From Lysobacter_I brunescens (GTDB lineage: Bacteria; Pseudomonadota; Gammaproteobacteria; Xanthomonadales; Xanthomonadaceae), in the NCBI RefSeq assembly GCF_042677005.1, contig NZ_JBHTIF010000002.1, forward strand, positions 330,806 to 394,805: a stretch of 64,000 nucleotides of DNA. The letters run 5' to 3'. Under the pieces are notes generated by a model that saw nothing but the letters and a program-made list of their open reading frames with translations, was not told where the DNA came from and searched no databases. Numbering within the stretch: position 1 is the stretch's first letter; each line of letters begins with the position of its first letter. Below, piece after piece: positions 9,842 through 21,905 of the stretch. The translations under genes and the position numbers were made by a program.

Positions 9842-10588
9842 ATGCGAGCGATCCGTGTGGCCGCGCTGCTGGCCTGCTGTCTGTGCGGCCCAATCATGGC
9901 CCAGGACGATCCGGGCTCTCCCGAGGTGCGTTATCCGCAACTGCCTGCAAGCGGGGGCACCGTGCAGGCCTTCGTGCCCGACGGCTGGACGATCGAGTTC
10001 CAGCAGGCCGGCGACCTGAGCAAGGATGGTCGCGACGACCTGGTGCTGGTCCTGCGCATGCAGGATCCTGCGAACGTGGTCGAGAACGAGGGCCTGGGCG
10101 TCAGCGAGTTCGACACCAATCCGCGCCTGCTCGCGGTTCTGTTCGCCGACGCGGCGGGCGGCTATCGGTTGGCGTTGCAGGATCATGCGCTGATCCCGCG
10201 CCCGGACAATCCGGTGATGGATGACTACTTGGGCGACGGGGAGTCGATCCAGGTGCGGCGTGGAGCGTTCACCGTGACCCTGCGCAGCTGGGCCAGCGCA
10301 GGCACCTGGTACACCAGCAGCACCACCTTCACCTTCCGTCACCAGGACGGCTGCTTCCGGCTCATCGGCCATGACAGCACCTGGATGCATCGCGGCAGCG
10401 GCGAGACCGGCACCACGAGTCTCAATTTCGCGGCAGGCAAGGGTGTCTTTGAGGAAGGCACCATGGAGTCCGATGCCCCGACGCGCACGAAGACCGTGTC
10501 GATTCCGCGCGGCGAATTGCCCTGCCTGGAAGACATCGGCAACGGCTTCGAGTTCGATCCCGGGGTGAAATCGCCCTTCAACGATTGA
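9842..10588 (+). CDS. Exported protein of unknown function
   Basis: 248 residues with a clear signal peptide (MRAIRVAALLACCLCGPIMA, cleavage after AQA-like AMA-Q). The mature part starts with an acidic region and has a DLSKDGRDDLVLVLR stretch, which resembles the aspartate-rich calcium-like loops of FG-GAP repeats, followed by beta-rich sequence with two Cys near residues 172 and 228. I do not recognise the family. It lies 40 nt after the methyltransferase gene, with a GGAG just before the start, so they may be co-transcribed. Confidence 0.75.
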   Translation: MRAIRVAALLACCLCGPIMAQDDPGSPEVRYPQLPASGGTVQAFVPDGWTIEFQQAGDLSKDGRDDLVLVLRMQDPANVVENEGLGVSEFDTNPRLLAVLFADAAGGYRLALQDHALIPRPDNPVMDDYLGDGESIQVRRGAFTVTLRSWASAGTWYTSSTTFTFRHQDGCFRLIGHDSTWMHRGSGETGTTSLNFAAGKGVFEEGTMESDAPTRTKTVSIPRGELPCLEDIGNGFEFDPGVKSPFND

Positions 10589-10771
10589 CCGCATCGATCT
10601 TCCGGGATGTCGGCGGGACGTTTTGCGGCGGAAGCGAGGATGTTTGGGCGTTTCGCCCCGTGGACGGAGGGCGCAGCCGACTAGATTGGAGACGCGTCGC
10701 CGGAACAGGCGACCACGTCCGGCGCCAACGCAGCGCCTGATGTCCAGTCATCCAATCGGGAGGAGAGTCTC

Positions 10772-11146
10772 ATGAAGCGAGTGTTGTTGACGGCGCTGCT
10801 GGCGCTGGGTTGCGTGTCCACGGCCCAGGCCGTGCCGCCGTGCTGGCCGGGTTCCGTGGTGAACGTGGGACCGGCGCAGTCCCTCAGTCCGGCCCAGCTG
10901 AGCACCTGGCTGGCCACCTACGGCGTGCCGGCCGGCGTGAGCGATCCGCATGCCTACGTGGCGTTCCATGCGACCGACCAGCGCTGCAAGGCGCTCTACG
11001 GCAGTGGCGCCTGGGCCCAGATCACGGGTCCCTACACGCTGACCAACATGGTCAACAGCTACAACATCAGCCAGGGCGTGACCTTCCAGTGCAAGAAGTG
11101 CTCGGGCGGCGTGATCGGCGTGCCGATCGAAGAAAAGGCGCGATAA
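10772..11146 (+). CDS. Small exported Cys-containing protein, unknown function
   Basis: 124 residues with a typical signal peptide ending STAQA-V at residues 17-22. The mature protein of about 100 residues has four cysteines, including a CKKC pair near the C terminus, compatible with disulphide bonding in the periplasm or outside. A GGGAGGAGAG ribosome site is 7 nt before the ATG. It is followed by a strong hairpin. No family recognised. Confidence 0.75.
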   Translation: MKRVLLTALLALGCVSTAQAVPPCWPGSVVNVGPAQSLSPAQLSTWLATYGVPAGVSDPHAYVAFHATDQRCKALYGSGAWAQITGPYTLTNMVNSYNISQGVTFQCKKCSGGVIGVPIEEKAR

Positions 11147-11175
11147 GCACTGTCCCGGCCAGGGATGGCCGTTAC

Positions 11176-11207
11176 ACGCACAGGGCCCGCAGCGGGGCCC
11201 TGTGCGT
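11176..11207 (+). terminator. Long GC-rich hairpin after the small exported protein
   Basis: ACGCACAGGGCCC / GGGCCCTGTGCGT, 13-bp perfect stem, 29 nt after the stop at 11146. There is no T-run; a transcript-end hairpin is the likely role. Confidence 0.6.
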
Positions 11208-11610
11208 GTTGCCTGTTGCGCTGTCCGGGTCGGATGCGCAGGATCAGGCGATGGCGTGGATGGCGTCGCCCTTGTCCACGTCCACGTCGACGCCCACGAC
11301 CTGAGTCCCGCTGCAATCCAAGCCGGTCGCGCAAGGCTGTCCTGCGCACGGGATCGAGCCCGTCGATCAAGGCGCCATGCCAGCGTCGGAGCACTTCGAT
11401 CAGCACCGGATCCTGCACGTCATGCGATGCGCTGCAGCAGTCCAGCAGCGTATCGGGTCTGCTGTCTGGCGCTGCATCAACGCGTCATCTGCCGCAATCA
11501 GGCCAGCATGCACTGTTCCGTCTGTGCGAGTGCGGAGACCATCACGAAATGTCCGTTTCCTGCGCCGCACTCCCGTTCGGTCGGTGGCTCATATCGAGCT
11601 GACCACGAAC
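11208..11610. other. 403-nt gap; possible gene remnant on the minus strand
   Basis: No complete gene was found. On the minus strand an open frame of about 40 codons (11244-11367) ends with the protein-like VVGVDVDVDKGDAIHAIA and a stop, with CAGQPCATGLDCSG before it. It has no start codon and a stop immediately upstream. It may be the C-terminal end of a decayed gene, or chance. The rest of the gap shows nothing else I can support; the promoter of the lectin gene should lie in it. Confidence 0.25.
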
Positions 11611-12555
11611 ATGGACGATGCAATGAAAACGATGACGACCTCGAGAGTTCCCGCCGCGACAACGATCATCCTGCAGGCGGCGTGCGCGCTGCTGCTGGCC
11701 AGCATGGCAGACGCTGCGCATGCGGATGCGCGTGTGTTCTTCACGCAGATGGTGGTGAATGACTGCAACGAGATCGGTACGTGCGACTGGAAGCTTTCCT
11801 GCGGTCTTGGCAACCAGCAGGAAACCGAATTCTTCAGCATGGCCGAGGCGAATACCAACGAAACGGTGACCATCAATCGGGCGCTCAGCCAGCGCGAATT
11901 TCCGCCGCTGACGGTGAGTTGCACGGTGATGGAACATGATGGCGGCATTGGTGCCGAATGGGAGCATGTCGGTGCGGGATCGGTGGTCGTGCGAACCACC
12001 GGTGACCATCTGCTGCGTCTGAATCAGCACCGCGATGAAGGCGATGTGACCGTGCGTTTCACGGTAGAGGATATCGGTTCCACTGGCCAGCCACTGACTC
12101 GCGCTGCAGATCGCGTGCAGCGGAGCACGTCCCAGGCGCCACGCGACATCGGCGGCGTCGTGCGACGGATGCGGGACCGCAATATTCGCAGCGGTGCGGG
12201 CAAGTGCCTGGATGTGCATGCCCCCGATCAGCACAACAACGGCGGTCATGTGCAAGTGTGGGACTGCAACGGGAGCCAGCAGCAGGTCTGGCGTTTCCAG
12301 GATGGCGCGATTCTCAGCGGTGCCGGCAAGTGCCTCGACGTGCACGCACCCGACCAGAACAGCAATGGCGCCCGTGTGCAGGTGTGGGATTGCAATGGCA
12401 GCCTGCAGCAGACCTGGACCTTGCAGGGCGATGTGATCCGCAGCGGTGCAGGGCTGTGCCTGGACGTGCATGCGCCCGATCAGGACAAGAATGGCGGCCG
12501 TGTGCAGGTCTGGGCCTGCAATGGCAGCCGGCAGCAGACCTGGTCGCTGCAGTAA
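11611..12555 (+). CDS. Secreted ricin-type beta-trefoil lectin
   Basis: 314 residues. There is an N-terminal signal peptide (hydrophobic residues about 15-33, ending ADAAHADA), a domain of about 150 residues of unknown type, then a ricin B-type beta-trefoil in the last 130 residues. The trefoil has three near-identical units, each with GxCLDVHAPDQ, VQVWxCNGS and a QQxW motif (the QxW fold signature). Such domains bind carbohydrates and are common in secreted glycan-targeting proteins. The start is uncertain: ATGs at 11611, 11623 and 11632 are all in frame before the signal peptide. Confidence 0.8.
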   Translation: MDDAMKTMTTSRVPAATTIILQAACALLLASMADAAHADARVFFTQMVVNDCNEIGTCDWKLSCGLGNQQETEFFSMAEANTNETVTINRALSQREFPPLTVSCTVMEHDGGIGAEWEHVGAGSVVVRTTGDHLLRLNQHRDEGDVTVRFTVEDIGSTGQPLTRAADRVQRSTSQAPRDIGGVVRRMRDRNIRSGAGKCLDVHAPDQHNNGGHVQVWDCNGSQQQVWRFQDGAILSGAGKCLDVHAPDQNSNGARVQVWDCNGSLQQTWTLQGDVIRSGAGLCLDVHAPDQDKNGGRVQVWACNGSRQQTWSLQ

Positions 12556-12577
12556 GGTTCGACAGGCGATGCAGATG

Positions 12578-12608
12578 GACGAAACGGCGGATGGCCCGCC
12601 GTTTCGTC
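12578..12608. terminator. Bidirectional terminator between the lectin gene and gcvP
   Basis: GACGAAACGGCGG / CCGCCGTTTCGTC, 13-bp perfect stem with loop ATGGC, between two converging genes. T-rich on neither flank beyond TTTCGTCGTTCG. Confidence 0.7.
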
Positions 12609-12658
12609 GTTCGCCGGAAGTGCGCAGGCTGACCTGTACGGGCGACCCGTGCGGGCGC

Positions 12659-15565
<2,907 letters not shown>

Positions 15566-15636
15566 GGAGAAGGCATCGTCTGGCGCGGCGGGGCCGCGGG
15601 AGGGGCGTTGCGACCCGTCGAGCCGGGTCGAAGTGA

Positions 15637-15880
15637 GTGCCCCTCTGTCCTTCTGCCTGAGAGTTTGGAAGCGCGATCCGCGGGAGGCGGGGGGAGGGTC
15701 GCTCCCGTGACGCGTTTCTTGCCCCTTCGGCGCCGGCACTGCCCGTGTCGCGGTGGGCGGCCGATCTCTCCAGAGTGTTTGGATCGACGGTGGTTGTGGG
15801 GCCTGAGCGATTACGGGCGTTTGCGCCTTCGGCAGCGGCCTGGCGTCATCGTGACGCCGCTGGCCGCTTCTCCCACCGTG
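15637..15880 (-). ncRNA. Tandem glycine riboswitch controlling gcvP
   Basis: Reading the minus strand, two aptamers of the glycine class follow each other. The first has GGTGGGAGA, a GCCGAAGG core and GCTCAGGCCCCA. The second has CTCTGGAGAG, GCCGAAGGGGCAA and AACTCTCAGGCAGAAGGACA, ending in GAGGGGC. These are the conserved glycine riboswitch cores; tandem aptamers with an ON response in front of gcv genes are well established. The 70 nt between 15637 and the start codon at 15565 are the expression platform. Confidence 0.93.
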
Positions 15881-15887
15881 CGGGCGG

Positions 15888-15893
15888 ATTATA
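15888..15893 (-). promoter_or_regulatory. Likely -10 box of the gcvP riboswitch promoter
   Basis: TATAAT on the minus strand, just upstream of the first aptamer, placing the transcript start near 15881. No convincing -35 box was seen. Confidence 0.6.
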
Positions 15894-16032
15894 GCGGGTC
15901 GGCGATCGCCACGGCGACCGCCCGGGCCGCCGCCGGTCGCCTGCACCGAGGCCGATACAAGTCGTTGATTGCAGGTGGCGAGGCCGGGTCGGGGCCCCGT
16001 TCGTGGCCCCGACCTGCCTCGGTCGCCCTTGC

Positions 16033-17463
16033 CTACTTCAGGGTGACCTTGAAGTGGTGTTCGACGCACTTGACGTAGTCGCCGGGGACCAGGGCGTTGA
16101 ACGGGGTCTGGTACGCGACCAGCTTGCAGGCGTAGGTCTTGCCGTCGGGCCGGGTCGGGTCGTAGCTCCAGTCCTGTTCCCAGTTCAGCGGCTGCGCGCC
16201 GGCGCCGTTGGCGGGGAAGGGTTTCTGCGTGGCGCAGCTCAGCGACTCGGTGGTCGGCACGGGCACGACGAAGAACTTCGCCATGTCGCGGTAGTAGCTG
16301 ATGCGGTTGGCGGCCTGCGGCTTGTCGGTGCCGGAGTTGCACTCGATGCCGCCGTTGATGATGTTGATCGTGGCGCCGAAACCGGCGCTGATGTTCGCGG
16401 CGGCATCGGCGGCGTTGGGTTTCCAGGTGCCGTCGACCACGTGCAGCATCGACGGCTTCGGCGGCTGCGGATAGACGTAGAAGAAGGTCGCGGACGCGAG
16501 GTTCAGCCAGGTGTCCGAGACCAGTTCCGGCCTGTCGAGCAGCGTGCGCACGGTGCCGAACATCGCCAGCGAGAACGGGCCGTAGTTGTAGTTGTACGAC
16601 AGCTGCTTGGCGCCGCGGCCGTAGTACTTCTTGAAGCTGCCGTCGGCATTCTTGCCGCAGGGCCAGGTCTGTCCCTGCCAGGTCGAAGGTGCGCATTCGG
16701 CGTTGTAGCCGCAGCTGGTACCGGTGTCGCTGCATCCGGCTTCGCGCAGGAAATACAGGCCCTGCCGCCATTGCTGGATCGGCGAGTTCGGATCGTGCGC
16801 GCCGGTTTCCTGCGCGAAGTGGGCGAACATCGTCGCCAGGCCCTTGCTGCAGATCGCGTCGGCGTTGCGGCCATCGCTGTAGTCGGCGCAGATCGCGGGG
16901 AATTTCGCGACGGCCTGGAGGAAGCGCGTGTAGCTGTAGCTGGCGTCGCGCATCGGGAACAGCAGCTGCCAGTCGTTCGCAGTGAGCAGGCGTTCGACGC
17001 GTCGCACGTTCGCCGGGTTGGTGGTGCGGCCGGGAACGACGGCTTCCACGGACGCGGTGTCGAGCGTGCGCACCGAAGCCTTGATCTGCTGGAACAGTGG
17101 ACTCGCCGTCAGGCGGACTTCGTTCGCTTCGGCTTCGCGCCTGGTCGGGATGCCGGTGGGCGTGCCCGTGCCCGGGCCGGTGCTGCCGTCGAAGCTGCAT
17201 TCGCCGGTGGGCCGGGTTTCCCACACGTCGTTCTTCGCCGGCTCGTTGTTCTGCGTCCACCACTTCGCCCGCCACGTGGTGGTGTTGTGGACGACGTACT
17301 GTCCACCGAGATAGACCTTGCTGGCCTGCCAGGCTCCGCAGGTGGGCAGTGCCGCGGCGAGTCGCGTGGGGCGCGGCGATGCGGCGTGGACATCGAGGGT
17401 GGTGGCGCCGAGCAGCAGCAGGCAGAGCAGTGCGCTGGCACGGGTTGGATCGGGTCTGGACAT
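16033..17463 (-). CDS. Secreted GH19 chitinase with CBM5/12 domain
   Basis: 476 residues: signal peptide (residues 1-28), a CBM5/12 chitin-binding module (about 40-90, with YVVHNTTTWRAKWWTQN), a Thr/Gly/Pro linker, and a GH19 catalytic domain. The GH19 HxETG-like motif appears as AHFAQETGAHD, with catalytic Glu at about residue 219, followed by YYGRGAKQLSYNYNYG, the family signature. GH19 enzymes cleave chitin with inversion. The ATG at 17463 has AGGAG 8 nt before it. It is 173 nt downstream of the GH18 chitinase on the same strand, forming a chitin-degradation pair. Confidence 0.93.
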   Translation of the reverse strand: MSRPDPTRASALLCLLLLGATTLDVHAASPRPTRLAAALPTCGAWQASKVYLGGQYVVHNTTTWRAKWWTQNNEPAKNDVWETRPTGECSFDGSTGPGTGTPTGIPTRREAEANEVRLTASPLFQQIKASVRTLDTASVEAVVPGRTTNPANVRRVERLLTANDWQLLFPMRDASYSYTRFLQAVAKFPAICADYSDGRNADAICSKGLATMFAHFAQETGAHDPNSPIQQWRQGLYFLREAGCSDTGTSCGYNAECAPSTWQGQTWPCGKNADGSFKKYYGRGAKQLSYNYNYGPFSLAMFGTVRTLLDRPELVSDTWLNLASATFFYVYPQPPKPSMLHVVDGTWKPNAADAAANISAGFGATINIINGGIECNSGTDKPQAANRISYYRDMAKFFVVPVPTTESLSCATQKPFPANGAGAQPLNWEQDWSYDPTRPDGKTYACKLVAYQTPFNALVPGDYVKCVEHHFKVTLK

Positions 17464-17636
17464 GGAGATATCTCCTGAATGCATGCGTGCGATCCAGGCA
17501 TGCGCCACGAGGCGCGCCTGCAATCGATCGAAGGGAATGCGCGCGTCGTTGCGCGCGGAGGGGCGGCGCGCATGACGCGCGCCGCCCGGTGTCCGGCCGA
17601 AGCCGGTCAAGCCGCATCACTGCAGTTGAATGCGGA

Positions 17637-20192
17637 TCAGGGCAGGTAGGGCAGCCAGGGCTTCTCTTCGCGGATCGCGTAGCTCTTGCCGCCCAGGGCG
17701 ACCGTGTAGTTCGACGGCCCGGAGATCGGGTACTGGTACACGATGGTCAGGGTCACGCTCTGGCCGGCCGCCAGCGTCTGCCACGCGGGCAGCTTCACCG
17801 CGACACGGTGGAAGTCGCCCTTCAGCCCGCCGATGTTGTTGCCGCTGTGGCCGGTGACGACCGTGCGCAGGCCGAAACCGGACTGGTCGGACATGTTGGC
17901 GGGCGCGGCGGTGGGCACGTCGAACTGGAACTCGGTGCCGCCGGGCAGGGCGCGGGTCGAACGATTGGTGATGGTCAGCTTGGGCGAGATCGGATAGTTG
18001 CTGTCGCCCAGTGCGAACCCGGCGAGCGCGAAACGCACGTCGATCGCGGCCGTCGGCGCTGCGATGGTCGGCGCCTGCACCTGCACCGGCGTGACCGTCG
18101 CGCGGCTGAAGGTGTCGTGCAGCAGCGTGGTCAGCGTGGTGCCGATGAAGTACTCGCCCTGGCCGTTGTTGCGCTGCGGATGCCAGGCGTAGTCGCCGGC
18201 CAGCTCCCAGAACATCACGCCGCCGACATCGTTGCGTTCGGCCCACGCGGCCTTGCGCGCGATCGACACTTCGTCCTCGGTCGACAGGAATACCTTCTTC
18301 GTCGCGTTCCACAGCCACGGCGCGACCAAGGTGGCGTCGTAGAAGCGCTGGTAGTTGCCGGTGATCTGGTTCTCCGGGCGCGACGGGTCGAGGCCGTAGC
18401 TGGCCAGGTAGCTGCCGCCGTGCTGGCGTTCGAGGTTCTTCGCGTGCCACATCGGGTTGGAGCCGGCGCCGACTTCGCGTCCCTGTTCTTCGTCATGCCA
18501 GAGATTGTCGATGCCCATCGCGCCGTCGCCGCAGGTGGTCAGCCCGATCGGGCATCCGCCGCTCTTCAGCGCCTTGCCCCACAGTCCGTTGGTACCGCCG
18601 GTGACGTTGCGCCAGCCGCGCGAGTAGTAGGGCACGCCGATGTTGATGCGCGAACCCGGCAGCGCGCCACGGTAGTAGTGCCAGGCCCAGTCGGTGTTGA
18701 GGTAGCCGATGCCGCCGTACTGCGCGCTTGAATAGACGTTCCAGCGCACCAGTTCCGCATCCTTGCCATCGTCGAACAACGCCGCGTTCGGGCCGACGAA
18801 CTCGTTCCATGCGCCGTGCAGGTCGTAGGACATCACGTTGACGAAGTCCAGATACTTCAAGCTGTCGAAGGCCTCCATGCCGCGCAGCAAATAGCCCGAG
18901 GCGGGCACGGCGGCGGTGAGCTGGTAGTAGCGGCCATCCTGGGCTGCGGCGCGGTCGAGCTTCTCGCGCAGCGTCTTCATCAGCGCGTTGTAGCCCTTGT
19001 TCAGATGCGCGCGACGTGGGTTGGCGACCGCCCAGTCCAGCGGGTTGCCGGCGTCGAGCATCGAGGTCGGGTATTCGTAGTCGATGTCGAGGCCGTCGAA
19101 GCCGTACTTGCGCAGGAAGGCCACCGACGAATCGGCGAAGGCGTCGATGCCGGCCTGGTTGATGCTGCCGTCGGCGTTGATGGTCATGCTGTAGAAGCCG
19201 CCGCTGTTGATGCGGTTGCTGCCGGCATCGAAATAGCCGCCGGTTTCGGCCCAGCCGCCGACCGAAATCAGCGTGCGCACGGCCGGATTGAGTCGCTTGT
19301 GCTTGGTCAGCAGGTTGAAGTGGCCCTTGTACGGCAGCGACGGGTCGAGCTCGGCGCCGGCCACGCCGGGCCAGCTCATGTCGGTCGCGGCATTGCCGGG
19401 GACGTTCTCGCCGACCGAGATGCGGTTGTTCGCATCGACATGCGCGAAGGCGTAGTTGATGTGGGTGAGCTTGCCCCAGGGGATGTCGTTGGCGAGATAG
19501 GCCGGCTGGCCGTTCTTGCCGGTGCGCCAGCTGGTGAAGTAGCCGATGATGCGGCGCCGGCTCTGGTTGGCGAGCTTTTCTTTTCCGCCGGTCTGGTAGG
19601 TGTGGCAGTAGGGAACGTCGATGTCCGGTGTGCGCGCCAGGCGCTCGGGCAGGCACAGCAGGTGGCCGGTGGGCGCGGGCACGGTGACCAGCGTGTCGCC
19701 CGGCGGATTGGTGCCGCCTCCGCCACTGCCGCAGTTGGCCACGAAGGCCCACGGGTCGCCGGCGCTGGGCACGTTGCCCTGGGTCCACCACTTCGCCTGG
19801 TAGGTCTTGGATTCGTGGGTCACGCGCTGGCCGCCGGAATAGGCGAGCGTGGCGCTCCACACTGGGTCGGGACAGCCGCCCGGGGGCGTGGTGCCGCCAC
19901 CGCCGCTGTCGCCACCGCAGTTGGCGATGAACTTCCACGGGTCGCCGGCGGTGGGCAGGTTGCCCTGGCTCCACCACTTGGCTTCGTAGGTCTTCGATTC
20001 GTGTGTGACGCGCTGGCCGCCGTTGTAGACGGCCGTGGCGCTCCACGCGGGGTCGGTGCAGGCGGCGGCGACCGCGACATTGCGTGCGCCGGGGGCGAAC
20101 TTCGTCGACACGGTGCCGTGCAACTGCCACGCGGCGGCGCTGGTGATCACCGCCATGACACCGATCTTCACGGACAGGGAGGATCGCAACAT
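17637..20192 (-). CDS. Secreted GH18 chitinase with two CBM5/12 modules
   Basis: 851 residues. Signal sequence (1-35), two tandem CBM5/12 modules (about 45-92 and 107-152, each with GGQRVTHESKTYxAKWW), Gly-rich linkers, then a GH18 TIM-barrel with RRIIGYFTSW, ISVGGW and DGLDIDYEYP at 366-375; Glu373 is the catalytic acid and the substrate N-acetyl group assists. A C-terminal domain of about 150 residues (from about 700) resembles the ChiC C-terminal domain found after GH18 domains. Retaining chitinase, secreted. Probably co-regulated with the GH19 gene downstream. Confidence 0.94.
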   Translation of the reverse strand: MLRSSLSVKIGVMAVITSAAAWQLHGTVSTKFAPGARNVAVAAACTDPAWSATAVYNGGQRVTHESKTYEAKWWSQGNLPTAGDPWKFIANCGGDSGGGGTTPPGGCPDPVWSATLAYSGGQRVTHESKTYQAKWWTQGNVPSAGDPWAFVANCGSGGGGTNPPGDTLVTVPAPTGHLLCLPERLARTPDIDVPYCHTYQTGGKEKLANQSRRRIIGYFTSWRTGKNGQPAYLANDIPWGKLTHINYAFAHVDANNRISVGENVPGNAATDMSWPGVAGAELDPSLPYKGHFNLLTKHKRLNPAVRTLISVGGWAETGGYFDAGSNRINSGGFYSMTINADGSINQAGIDAFADSSVAFLRKYGFDGLDIDYEYPTSMLDAGNPLDWAVANPRRAHLNKGYNALMKTLREKLDRAAAQDGRYYQLTAAVPASGYLLRGMEAFDSLKYLDFVNVMSYDLHGAWNEFVGPNAALFDDGKDAELVRWNVYSSAQYGGIGYLNTDWAWHYYRGALPGSRINIGVPYYSRGWRNVTGGTNGLWGKALKSGGCPIGLTTCGDGAMGIDNLWHDEEQGREVGAGSNPMWHAKNLERQHGGSYLASYGLDPSRPENQITGNYQRFYDATLVAPWLWNATKKVFLSTEDEVSIARKAAWAERNDVGGVMFWELAGDYAWHPQRNNGQGEYFIGTTLTTLLHDTFSRATVTPVQVQAPTIAAPTAAIDVRFALAGFALGDSNYPISPKLTITNRSTRALPGGTEFQFDVPTAAPANMSDQSGFGLRTVVTGHSGNNIGGLKGDFHRVAVKLPAWQTLAAGQSVTLTIVYQYPISGPSNYTVALGGKSYAIREEKPWLPYLP

Positions 20193-20631
20193 GGTCTTTC
20201 CTTGATGGGCCCGCGGGGGCGGGCGTGGTGCGGGGGAGCGGTGTGCCGTCGGCGCCCGGCGCGTGCGCGTCTGCGGGGCTTAGGATGACAACGATGGTCA
20301 TCCTGTATTCGATGGCGATCGGTGCGCATCCTGATGGAAATGATGACAACGTTTTCCCCAGTCAATCACGTTTTCGCCCGTCGGGGCGTGGTGCCGCCAT
20401 GGCGGTGCGTCATGACTTCAGTGCGCGCTGCGATGGCGCGATGGGCTGTCTGTCGGCTGTCCTTCTGGCGTCCCGCCGTGTCCCTCGCGTCCTGTCGCCT
20501 GCACGCTCTGGTCACGACACGACTGTCAGCGCGCGATTTCCGTTCGCCTCGGGCCTGTGCTTGAATGCCCGGCCACCTCCGCTCATGTCCCCGGTCGCGC
20601 CGTCGCGCGTCGCCGGGTGAGGATCCGTTGC
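20193..20631. promoter_or_regulatory. 439-nt divergent intergenic region with an inverted repeat
   Basis: No gene seen. An inverted repeat AGGATGAC-N7-GTCATCCT lies at 20282-20304, 90 nt upstream of the GH18 start, and is a candidate operator or dispersed-repeat remnant. The region should contain the promoters of both the chitinase (minus) and the efflux gene (plus). Confidence 0.4.
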
Positions 20632-21882
20632 ATGCAAGACCACGATGCCGCCCGCAAGCCCGGTTCGCGCCGCCTCTCGCTGATCCTCGGCGGCCTGGCG
20701 ATGCTCGGGCCGTTCTCGATCGACACCATGTTCCCGGCGTTTCCGCAGATCGGCGCGCAGTTCGGTGCCGACAAGGTGGCGATGCAGCAGACGATCAGCG
20801 TCTATCTGCTGGCCTATGCCTTGATGAGCCTGGTGCATGGTCCGCTGTCGGATGCGATTGGCCGCAAGCGCGTCATCCTGGGGGGCTTGACCGTGTTCGG
20901 ATTGGCATCCGTGGGCTGCGCGCTCGCGGACAGCCTGCCGCAGCTGCTGTTCTTCCGCGCGTTGCAAGGCATGTCGGCGGGCGTGGGTCTGATCGTCGGA
21001 CGCGCGGCGATCCGCGACGTGTTCCAGGGCCAGTTCGCGCAGAAGCTGATGAGCCAGGTGTCGATGATTTTCGGTATCGCACCCGCGCTGGCGCCGGTGC
21101 TCGGCGGCTGGATCCTGGGCTGGGCGCGCTGGCCGGCGATCTTCTGGTTCCTCGTGCTGTTCGCGGTGGTGATGATCCTGGTCACCTGGCTGGGCCTGCC
21201 CGAGACGCATCCGCCGGAAGCGCGCTTTCGCCCATCGCCGAAGCAGTTGCTGCGCAACCACGCGTACATCTTCCTCAACCGGCGTTTCCAGCGCTTCGCC
21301 GCGGCCGGTGCTTTCAACTTCGCGGCGCTGTTCCTCTACATCGCCTCCGCGCCCGCATTCGTGCTCGACCATCTGAAGCTGCGCGAGGACCAGTTCGGCT
21401 GGTTCTTCGTGCCGACCATCGCCGGCATGGTGTTCGGTGCGTTCCTCTCCGGGCGCGCGGCCGGTCGCATGAGCGGCACGCGGCTGGCGGGCACGGGCTT
21501 CGCGCTCTGCGGCTTCGCGGCGGTGCTGAACATCGGCTACACCCTCTGGGTGCCTGTGCCGACGGTGCCCCTGGCTGTGCTGCCGATGGCGATCAATGCC
21601 ATGGGCATCTCGCTGGTGTTCCCGATCCTGACCCTCGCCATCCTCGACATGTATCCGCGCCAGCGCGGCGCGGCGTCATCGCTGCAGGCGTTCACCAGCC
21701 TGATCCTGCAGACGGCGGTCGCCGGGCTGTTTTCGCCGATGCTCAGCCACCATCCGCTGTGGCTGGCGCTGGGCGCCGCTGCCGGCACGCTGATCGGCTT
21801 CGTGCTGTGGTGGTGGGAAGTGCGCCACACGCGCTTGCCGCCGGAGTCCGAACCCGTCGCCGCAGGGCCGCCGGCGCTCTGA
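20632..21882 (+). CDS. Bcr/CflA-family multidrug efflux MFS transporter
   Basis: 416 residues with twelve hydrophobic segments. The N-terminal LAMLGPFSIDTMFPAFPQI and HGPLSDAIGRKRVILGG (MFS loop 2-3 motif) match the Bcr/CflA drug:H+ antiporter-1 subfamily, as does GRAAIRDVFQG. Likely exports drugs or other small molecules from the cytoplasm with protons. The ATG at 20632 follows GAGGATC. Monocistronic; converges with the protease gene with only 23 nt between stops. Confidence 0.88.
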   Translation: MQDHDAARKPGSRRLSLILGGLAMLGPFSIDTMFPAFPQIGAQFGADKVAMQQTISVYLLAYALMSLVHGPLSDAIGRKRVILGGLTVFGLASVGCALADSLPQLLFFRALQGMSAGVGLIVGRAAIRDVFQGQFAQKLMSQVSMIFGIAPALAPVLGGWILGWARWPAIFWFLVLFAVVMILVTWLGLPETHPPEARFRPSPKQLLRNHAYIFLNRRFQRFAAAGAFNFAALFLYIASAPAFVLDHLKLREDQFGWFFVPTIAGMVFGAFLSGRAAGRMSGTRLAGTGFALCGFAAVLNIGYTLWVPVPTVPLAVLPMAINAMGISLVFPILTLAILDMYPRQRGAASSLQAFTSLILQTAVAGLFSPMLSHHPLWLALGAAAGTLIGFVLWWWEVRHTRLPPESEPVAAGPPAL

Positions 21883-21905
21883 GGCGCCGGTCTGGAGGCC
21901 TTCGC

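Noticed and set aside
15566..17620. Upstream extension of the gcvP frame towards 17620
   Set aside because: It crosses the glycine riboswitch and the GH19 gene; the family start is at 15565.
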